Source: Diaporthe sp. PMI_573 | Lineage: Eukaryota; Ascomycota; Sordariomycetes; Diaporthales; Diaporthaceae | Reading direction: 5' to 3' | Length of the DNA stretch: 64,000 nucleotides | NCBI GenBank assembly: GCA_021399435.1 | Contig: JAJTUP010000005.1 | Location: 434,001 to 498,000 of the forward strand | Shown: positions 57,996-64,000 of the stretch, in pieces | Layout: every line of letters begins with the position of its first letter | Numbering within the stretch: position 1 is the first letter of the stretch | Made by a program: the position numbers and the translations under genes | The notes under the pieces: generated by a model | The model's input: the letters and a program-made list of their open reading frames with translations, nothing else | The model's database searches: none | What the model was told of the DNA's origin: nothing

Positions 57996-59834
57996 ATGAG
58001 GACCACCCTTGCGGCCTCGCAGCACACACTCATAACCTTTCTTTCAGTCGCTTCTCTCCTGGTGAATGCCGTTTCTGCTACCACCTTCGCAGAATGCAAA
58101 GTCAAGGTAACGGGATATTTAAATGACTCAAGTGATGTAAATGGTCAGATCTTCATTGATGGGCACGATGTGGTCTATCACGGCTCTCTCCGTGGGTTCA
58201 GAGGAGACGCCGACACACGCCCACTAACACTCACGAGAGATGGCTGCGAAAAGATGTGCGGTGAAACACCGAAATACTACAGTGTGACAGACGCATTTCA
58301 GATCCTCACGACCTGGATATTTCCGACCTTGGCTCTCATGAGTCAACTGCCATATGAGTCTCTGTCTTACAGAAAGATCAAGAACGCAGAAGCATTTGCC
58401 AACTGGATAGGCGCGCCAGCCGCTGCATTGACAACTACAATGTGGAACATCATGATGATCGCGAGGTGCCAGTCTTACCCTTACCTGTTCCACCTGAGGG
58501 ATGATCAGGACCTGATCAAGGATGCGCTGTACATCCTGAGCTGCATCAACCAGTATCAGTATCCACGTCGCAAGGGCCACCAGGAGCAGGACAAACGGAG
58601 AGACACGGCGTTGCTTAGGGGCATCCTCTTTCCCTATGTACGGCGGGACAGCCACGAGCTCACGCCACCCATGCGTCAAAGACTCGTGCACCTCACCAAG
58701 CATCTTGCCTTTCATCTGCGGCAATATAGGCGCAAAGGCGTGTATCCAATGTGAGCAAAACCTCTCATGTTTTCACAATTGCAGTGTCTCAAAACGCGCC
58801 ACGTTACGCTTTACAGGAGGGTACTGACACGAAGCAGCTATATCAGCATCATCTGGTTCGGCATCGCCTTCGCCTTCTCAATCGTCATCGCCTTCGCCAC
58901 ACTGGGCGACAATTCGACTGCCCACTCGCTAGCACTGGGGCTGCTCCTCTCGTGGGTCCCCGTGGTGGTGTTCGCCTCGGTGGTGGACCGAAACCCGACC
59001 TCAGACGCCCGGTGCAAGGTCCTCATCGAGCGCTGGATGTTCAACATCGATCTCCTGTTCGAGCAGGGCGTGGAGGCGTGGGAGCCGTGGAGGGCTCCGA
59101 ACGGCACGCACGACGGGGACGACACGGATGACTTTGATGTCGGGGCTTTCATGGGCCAGGGCCGCACGCTGCGGTACTGCGGCGTGACTGATACCGTTCT
59201 GGACAAGATTGCCAACCGCGGCAAGGCCCCCATCAATCTTCTGGCATTTGTCGACCGGGATGACTTTCTAAAGTTCCAGAAATCTCTGACGATCCGCCCG
59301 GCGGGCTGGTATGTTGTCTGGTTAATCAGCCAGTTCGTCGTCAGCACCAGCTTTGGGATGGCATTTATGGTTTCGTTCAACACTCCTACGGTCGGTCTGG
59401 GCTGCCGGTCGCTCATGTATGTCGTCTGGTACGCGCTCACTCTTCCTTCTTGGATACTGCTTGGTATCCAACAGGAACCGTGGGTCAATATCCGGAAGGC
59501 AATGATGGTACCCAATGCTCTCGCCGTTGTTATGATCGCGGGCATCATGATAGTGCACGCCATCGGCGGGTTGAACAACTGCACATGCAAGTCGAGTGTC
59601 TTCGGCCCGTCGAGCTACGGGGGTTACATGGACTTCGAGAACGGTCAGTTTTACCAAGAACACTATGACGTGCGCGTGTGGTGGGGCGTTGGGACTGGAG
59701 TAGGAGGCGCGGTCCTTGTATTGTCGCTTGCTTGGCTCGCTTGGAAATGGCACAAGGCGTCCGGGCTGTGGAAGGTGACGGGGGATACAAAGTTGACAGT
59801 TAGCGAAGACATGCCCTTGGAGTGGCTGACTTAA
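57996..59834 (+). CDS. Uncharacterised multi-membrane-span protein with signal peptide
   Basis: Exons 57996-58750 and 58817-59834 (66-bp intron, donor GTGAGC, phase 2) give 590 residues. A leader (LITFLSVASLLVNAVSATTF) precedes a Cys-containing extracellular-like segment: FAECKVKVTGYLNDSSDVNG and a TRDGCEKMCG motif. Hydrophobic spans follow near residues 105-130 and 140-160, then a basic loop. After the junction come SIIWFGIAFAFSIVIAFATL, GLLLSWVPVVVFASVVDR, WYVVWLISQFVVSTSFGMAF, YVVWYALTLPSWILLG, ALAVVMIAGIMIVHAIGG and GTGVGGAVLVLSLAWLAW, which makes about eight spans. I do not recognise the family. Similar fungal proteins with a DGCxxxCG lumenal motif are annotated only as hypothetical. It could be a transporter, sensor or channel; nothing here decides. 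Confidence 0.8.
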
Positions 59835-60386
59835 TGGGAGGTGAGATGGAACAGTTAATGTTTTGTAATGTTCATATAGATTTGGATATCTCTAATGACC
59901 TGATCAGCGGCTGCAAGATATTTTCATCCTACTTTGAGTAAGCAGTGACCACTAACTACCTTCCGTAGGTTGATAACCATTCTCTCTCTTATATAGCATA
60001 GTACATTATAAACATAAGCTTATTATCTATGGACTATAATAAAGCCAGCATGCCAGTATTCCAAAAGAGGTCATCAACCTCGGCTGGATAGGAAGCGGTC
60101 GGAGGTGCATTGTGATAACTTACAAGGCGCCTCTTTGTTTTTTATATGGCGTAATAATATCTCAGAGCTTGCTGCCAAGCGGGCCGAGCCATGCAGGAAC
60201 CAATGTACAACAAGGAATGTACAACAAGGAAAAGCACTATGCGTGCTACAATCCTTGAGTGGGAAAATTTATTCTCCGTCCCTGGCCGTCACCTCATCAG
60301 CCTACATACTGCATGCTGCGAGCAAGTGTGACGAGGTCTTGGGTGCTTGGTGCATTCCGTAATCATATGTCCAAAGAGTGTATCGC
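59835..60386. other. Convergent intergenic region
   Basis: About 550 bp, with A/T-rich sequence at 59860-60060. A 14-bp direct repeat (AATGTACAACAAGG twice) lies at 60202-60229. No gene. Confidence 0.5.
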
Positions 60387-62000
60387 TCACTCGTCGAACA
60401 TGATTTCAGCAAAACGCCTTCCAACCTCATCCACATCCCAGTCATCCACAAGGATCCTTTCCTTTGACTCATTCATCTTCTTTTCCACGAATGGCTCCAT
60501 GGCCTCCCTCTCTTTTTCGGTCAGGAGATCCATTCTAGACCTCCAGTATCCCTCCTTAGCGATATCATTCGGCCTCTCTCCAAAGAATCTTTCATCTAGG
60601 AACTTCCAGTAGATAGAATCGAAGGCCCAACCTTTCCGGATAGCATAGTTCAGCCAGAAGCGACCAGTCTCCCAGCTCTGCCGCATGTACACTGACCAGG
60701 GCTGTCTGAGATGGTGGCCCTCAAGATCAACGCCTTTCTCGATCTCTTCCACAGCCTCCAACCAAGTTGGTAAAGTCTTACTGAACCTTTCACTGAAGCT
60801 CTCTAGCCCCAGAATCCACACTTCAGGCATCTCGATGAGCAGCCACCAAGGTGGGTCGAGGCAGAACTGCGCGGGTGCAGTATATGTGAACTCCCAGTCG
60901 ATGACCCCCGTGACATTATCGCTATCGTCGAGCAATATGTTCCCAGTCTGGAAGTCGTCGCACCATAACGGGAACGCAGTCTGGCCAGATCCCGCAGGAG
61001 CAGGACACAGCTTGCTGCTCGATTGGTCCGCCTTCATTTTCTTCGACTGCTCTGACCAGGTGTCTTCCTCAAAGCCGAAGATGGAGAGCTTGCCTTCTGT
61101 AGCAAGGCGGCGGATGATCTGGCGCGCTACATACTTGTTCCGACAATCGTCCGCCGATGTGACGAAGTCGTTCCGCTGAAACAGGAGGGGGGCCCAGATC
61201 ATGTTGCAACAGGCGACATACCATGCATCTGCAGTATGGTACGTCTCGTTCTTGGCTGGAAGCGCACATTGGGGGATGTTGGCGATGGCAAGCATTCCTT
61301 GCATGTTCGTAGTCACTGGTCGGCTCCGTATCTCGAACGAACGAGTGGCTGTCTGCGTTAAAGAGCCAATGCGTGCGAATCGATGTCGCAAGAGCTGCAA
61401 CATGAGAGGTGCCACCTGGTAGTATACCTTTAGAAGGCGTTCTTTGGGCAACTTCATGTCTAGCATGAACGGGTCGTCCGGGTCATCCTGGTCACGAGGC
61501 CTTGTAAAAGCCTCAGACAAGGACCACTTATTTTGTATCTTTTCCATCACCAAGAAAGGGCCAACATCAGAAATTTCAGACGGGGAGCAATGGTAGAAGA
61601 CAGTTGGTGTAGGGATGAGGGTGTTCTGTCTCATAAACCGCAAGGCCCCGGCCTCCACCGCATACCTCTCATCTGGCAGTTGGGTGACGTGTGGGATTGG
61701 TATCCTGACCAGCAGATCAAGAGAGTTACCCTTCATGCGAAGAGGATATATTGCGTTGAAGCTTCCCACAGTGCCCCCTCCTAGAACTTCGACATCTGTC
61801 TCTGGCACCCCAGCTTTCTTAGCGACAGCGGATGCGATCGTGTCCAAAGTGGACCTGTAACGGAGCCACGAGAAGGTCTTATCCCAGTGGCCATCAAGTC
61901 TATCCCAGGCAAGCATGTCGAAGGACTGCCTGTCCCTCTCAAACTCATCATCGCTAACATCGTCCTTGTGATCAAGGACTGGAATATCTGCAGCTGACAT
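60387..62000 (-). CDS. APH-like phosphotransferase family protein
   Basis: A single exon of 537 residues starts at the ATG at 62000 (MSAADIPVLDHKDDVSDDEF). An upstream in-frame ATG at 62204 would add 68 Ser/Pro-rich residues and is less likely. The core is a fungal APH-type kinase fold: VLGGGTVGSFNAIYPLRM as nucleotide loop, DLLVRIPIP with the strand-3 Arg or Lys region, and FLVMEKIQNKWSLSEA as hinge. The catalytic loop is PLWCDDFQTGNILLDD, and the metal-binding Asp lies in VTGVIDWEFTYTAP. In the loop the usual His-Gly-Asp is Cys-Asp-Asp. The C-terminal third is typical for large fungal APH proteins of unknown substrate. Both Asp residues are kept, so activity is possible, unlike the copy at 34-35 kb. 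Confidence 0.85.
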   Translation of the reverse strand: MSAADIPVLDHKDDVSDDEFERDRQSFDMLAWDRLDGHWDKTFSWLRYRSTLDTIASAVAKKAGVPETDVEVLGGGTVGSFNAIYPLRMKGNSLDLLVRIPIPHVTQLPDERYAVEAGALRFMRQNTLIPTPTVFYHCSPSEISDVGPFLVMEKIQNKWSLSEAFTRPRDQDDPDDPFMLDMKLPKERLLKVYYQVAPLMLQLLRHRFARIGSLTQTATRSFEIRSRPVTTNMQGMLAIANIPQCALPAKNETYHTADAWYVACCNMIWAPLLFQRNDFVTSADDCRNKYVARQIIRRLATEGKLSIFGFEEDTWSEQSKKMKADQSSSKLCPAPAGSGQTAFPLWCDDFQTGNILLDDSDNVTGVIDWEFTYTAPAQFCLDPPWWLLIEMPEVWILGLESFSERFSKTLPTWLEAVEEIEKGVDLEGHHLRQPWSVYMRQSWETGRFWLNYAIRKGWAFDSIYWKFLDERFFGERPNDIAKEGYWRSRMDLLTEKEREAMEPFVEKKMNESKERILVDDWDVDEVGRRFAEIMFDE

Positions 62001-63035
62001 GTCCAATCTGGCTTGAAAAGGGGCACTGGAAGTGGGGAAAGGACTGGCCGAGTCGGGGCGCGGAGTCGGATTATGCCCGTGAATGAAAGCCACCACAAAC
62101 TTGGTCCTGTGAGACAATGATTGAGGGGGATACTGAATGCCCTCTCTGATGTGCTGAGGATCCTGTGCCAGTTTGTGGCTTTGTAGAAATCCAAAGTGTC
62201 GCATGCAACATCGCTTGACCGCATTGTCACAATTTGAATAGGGTCAAGAGGGGTGCCCACTTTTAAGCTACCCAACAGGCTGTTGTTTACCAATAAAGAA
62301 ACTTGCGTAAAAACAGATGTCCTCACGGCCTTGCTTCTAGATTTTCCGGGTTATCATCAGGCTTATTGGAGCTACCTGGACTGTGGGTCAATAAAAAAGT
62401 GTCGGAATCCGACGTTTCGTAGCTGGAATCGCCGTGGAGACTTCGATACTATCCAAACCGCTCGCTCGTTTTATTTCGCCATCACCCTCCACACCCCAGG
62501 CTAAGTTTCTCTGTTTCACGATTGGGAATAAGGTATTAAGGGCTCATAAATTAAAGTCTTTGCAGTCATGGTGTGGCTGGCTTTCAATTTGAGTTCTGTG
62601 ATCTTATTCAAATTTGCACTTGCTGACTATGAACACGACTTCGTGCTGCTCGTGAGACTAGCAATCAGTGCTGTTGTTTGCGTCTCTATCCATCAAGTGG
62701 TATTCCCCGGTTATCGCGTTTGCTATGCAAGCCATGAGCACCTGCAACGTGTATTCATGATAGAGTTTGGCGTAGTCGTTGAGCTTCAACGCGATAGTAT
62801 CGTCCATCACTCCTGTTCCCGAAAGAGACGCCACTAATTATCGAAGAATGCTCACTCCAGGTATGCCTGGCCAGACCTTTTCAAGGACTTATGAACGGAT
62901 TAGAGAATCAATATTGAGTTGAATCTTGAAGATGTCCTAGTATGCCACATTCGACTACTATCCGATGTCTTTGAATGCAATTAAAAATATGTTCTTATTG
63001 TACATGACCATATACGAGAGGTGACCATGGAATGG
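62001..63035. other. Intergenic, one weak small ORF
   Basis: About 1 kb including the APH-gene promoter. A plus-strand ATG frame at 62568-62837 encodes 89 residues with a hydrophobic start (WLAFNLSSVILFKFALA). It has no other support, so I do not call it a gene. Confidence 0.45.
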
Positions 63036-63989
63036 CTATTCGGTCTTTGGGAACAAGTCCTTGTACTTCAAAAGATACTCCCGGTAGCCTGCGGGCTTTC
63101 TTCCCGTCAATTTCTCCACGGCGTCCGTTGTCTTCCCCATGTGACCCCAAGCAACCATCTGCCCTGAGCAAAGCAAATCATACATGCACAGCTTGCATGG
63201 CGTCTTGGAAAAGTCCCCATACACATCATAGGGCAAGCCCTTTGCTTTCCACCACTTCTCCAATTCCTCGTCGCTCAGATTTTCGAAGGTCCCCTCGTAT
63301 CCACTCTGGCTCGCCATCCACTCGAAAATCTCCCTATTTGTCACAGCCTCGGGCCCAGTGACGGTGTACACCGTGTTCGGTTCACCCTTTCCCATTAGCA
63401 GCGCTCCGAGCACCCGTCCACAGTCGTCCCGCGCCACGAAGGCGCCCTTCTCATCGGCATCATTGGACAGCCACTTGTCCCCGGCGAAACCCCAGCTCTG
63501 CGCGTGGAACTGCAGGATGTTGTCCATGTACAGGTAGTTGCGCTGGATGTTGTACTGCAGGCCGCTCGCGCGGATCAGACCCTCGGTATAGGCGTGATCG
63601 CGCGGCAGGAAGGGCATATCTTCGCCGCCGTCTCCGAGGTCGGCCCCGACGAAGCTCGTGTAGACGATGCGCCGCACGCCCGCGGCCTTGGCTGCGTCGA
63701 TGACGTTCTTGTTCTGCCTGCGCCGGCCCTTGCCGACCAACCCGGTGGGGATGAAGGAGACGGCCTCGGCGCCGGCGAAGACGCGTACGAGGTGGGCCGG
63801 GTCGTCATAGTTGAGTAGGAGGAGCTTGGCGCCTTTTGCCTTTGCCTCAGCGACGAGTTCGTCGTGCACCCAGCCCGGCCTGTGGCTGGTGAGGACCAGT
63901 TCGTTGTCCGGGCCGAGGAGGGAGAGGGCATGAGAGGCGGCTACGCTGCCGAGGTTGCCATCGCAGCCGGTTAGGACGTATTTGGGCAT
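63036..63989 (-). CDS. NmrA-like NAD(P)-binding oxidoreductase
   Basis: A single exon of 317 residues, complete within the window (ATG at 63989). The N-terminus MPKYVLTGCDGNLGSVAASH gives the glycine-rich nucleotide loop. Then come LVLTSHRPGW at the end of strand 2, AGAEAVSFIPTG, and IDAAKAAGVRRIVYTSFVGA, the usual atypical-SDR strand and helix. YNIQRNYLYMDNILQFHAQ replaces the classical Tyr-x3-Lys. The C-terminal substrate part has VYTVTGPEAVTNREIFEWM, as in NmrA/QOR2 relatives. Such proteins act as quinone or isoflavone-type reductases or as redox-sensing regulators, in the cytosol. The particular role is open. Confidence 0.88.
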   Translation of the reverse strand: MPKYVLTGCDGNLGSVAASHALSLLGPDNELVLTSHRPGWVHDELVAEAKAKGAKLLLLNYDDPAHLVRVFAGAEAVSFIPTGLVGKGRRRQNKNVIDAAKAAGVRRIVYTSFVGADLGDGGEDMPFLPRDHAYTEGLIRASGLQYNIQRNYLYMDNILQFHAQSWGFAGDKWLSNDADEKGAFVARDDCGRVLGALLMGKGEPNTVYTVTGPEAVTNREIFEWMASQSGYEGTFENLSDEELEKWWKAKGLPYDVYGDFSKTPCKLCMYDLLCSGQMVAWGHMGKTTDAVEKLTGRKPAGYREYLLKYKDLFPKTE

Positions 63990-64000
63990 GGTGGCGAAGT

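Noticed and set aside
62568..62837. 89-codon ATG frame with hydrophobic start
   Set aside because: Only a weak leader-like start, no domain and no context; chance is likely in 1 kb of intergenic DNA.

Overview
This is a nuclear window from a filamentous ascomycete (Pezizomycotina). The evidence is the gene style: short introns of about 50-170 bp with GTANGT-type donors, CTAAC/CTAAT-like branch sites and YAG acceptors. The gene content agrees: a NACHT/C2H2/kinase NLR-like gene, a HET-domain gene, AA9 and GH131 enzymes, a Zn2Cys6 regulator, 2EXR and APH-like families, and sterol C-24 methyltransferase. Sordariomycetes is the most likely class, but this is inferred from family style only. I saw no rRNA, tRNA, CRISPR array or intact transposon. 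Most exon joins were worked out by hand from splice signals, reading phase and continuity of the protein family.

Layout. 1-4 kb: 3' part of a large NLR-like gene with a kinase module that looks catalytically dead. 5-6 kb: secreted AA9 LPMO. 7.4-13.8 kb: housekeeping block of mzm1, slt11/ecm2, erg6 and pdb1; slt11 and erg6 share a divergent promoter. 14.7-16.5 kb: HET-domain gene with a broken frame. 17.2-21.9 kb: secreted type-B carboxylesterase, divergent from a Zn2Cys6 factor. 23.1 and 32.0-33.1 kb: inverted pair of paralogues with F-box-like N-termini, flanking zuotin and a membrane RGS protein. 34-43 kb: accessory zone with an APH-like kinase lacking a key Asp, a decayed DUF6536-type membrane protein gene, a 2EXR gene, an acid-ceramidase/NAAA-like hydrolase and a decayed amino-acid permease. 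43.4-44.7 kb: bHLH factor. 45-51.6 kb: carbon block with transaldolase, MFS sugar transporter and GH131. 52-53.7 kb: Dal5-like transporter. 54.5-64 kb: DUF302-like secreted protein, two uncharacterised proteins (one multi-membrane-span), an APH-like kinase and an NmrA-like oxidoreductase.

How the genes relate. The housekeeping genes act separately: complex III assembly, splicing, ergosterol synthesis, pyruvate oxidation and ribosome-associated chaperoning. The secreted AA9 and GH131 enzymes, the carboxylesterase, the sugar transporter and the transaldolase fit a plant-wall-degrading lifestyle. The NLR-like and HET genes belong to non-self recognition families. The decayed genes carry stops and frameshifts; some changes are of the C-to-T/G-to-A type expected from RIP, but that cause is inference.

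I found no clearly new multi-gene system. The best leads are the NLR-pseudokinase chimera, the inverted paralogue pair, the palindrome cluster upstream of the 2EXR gene, the 15-bp repeat coding for pentapeptides, and the uncharacterised membrane protein.
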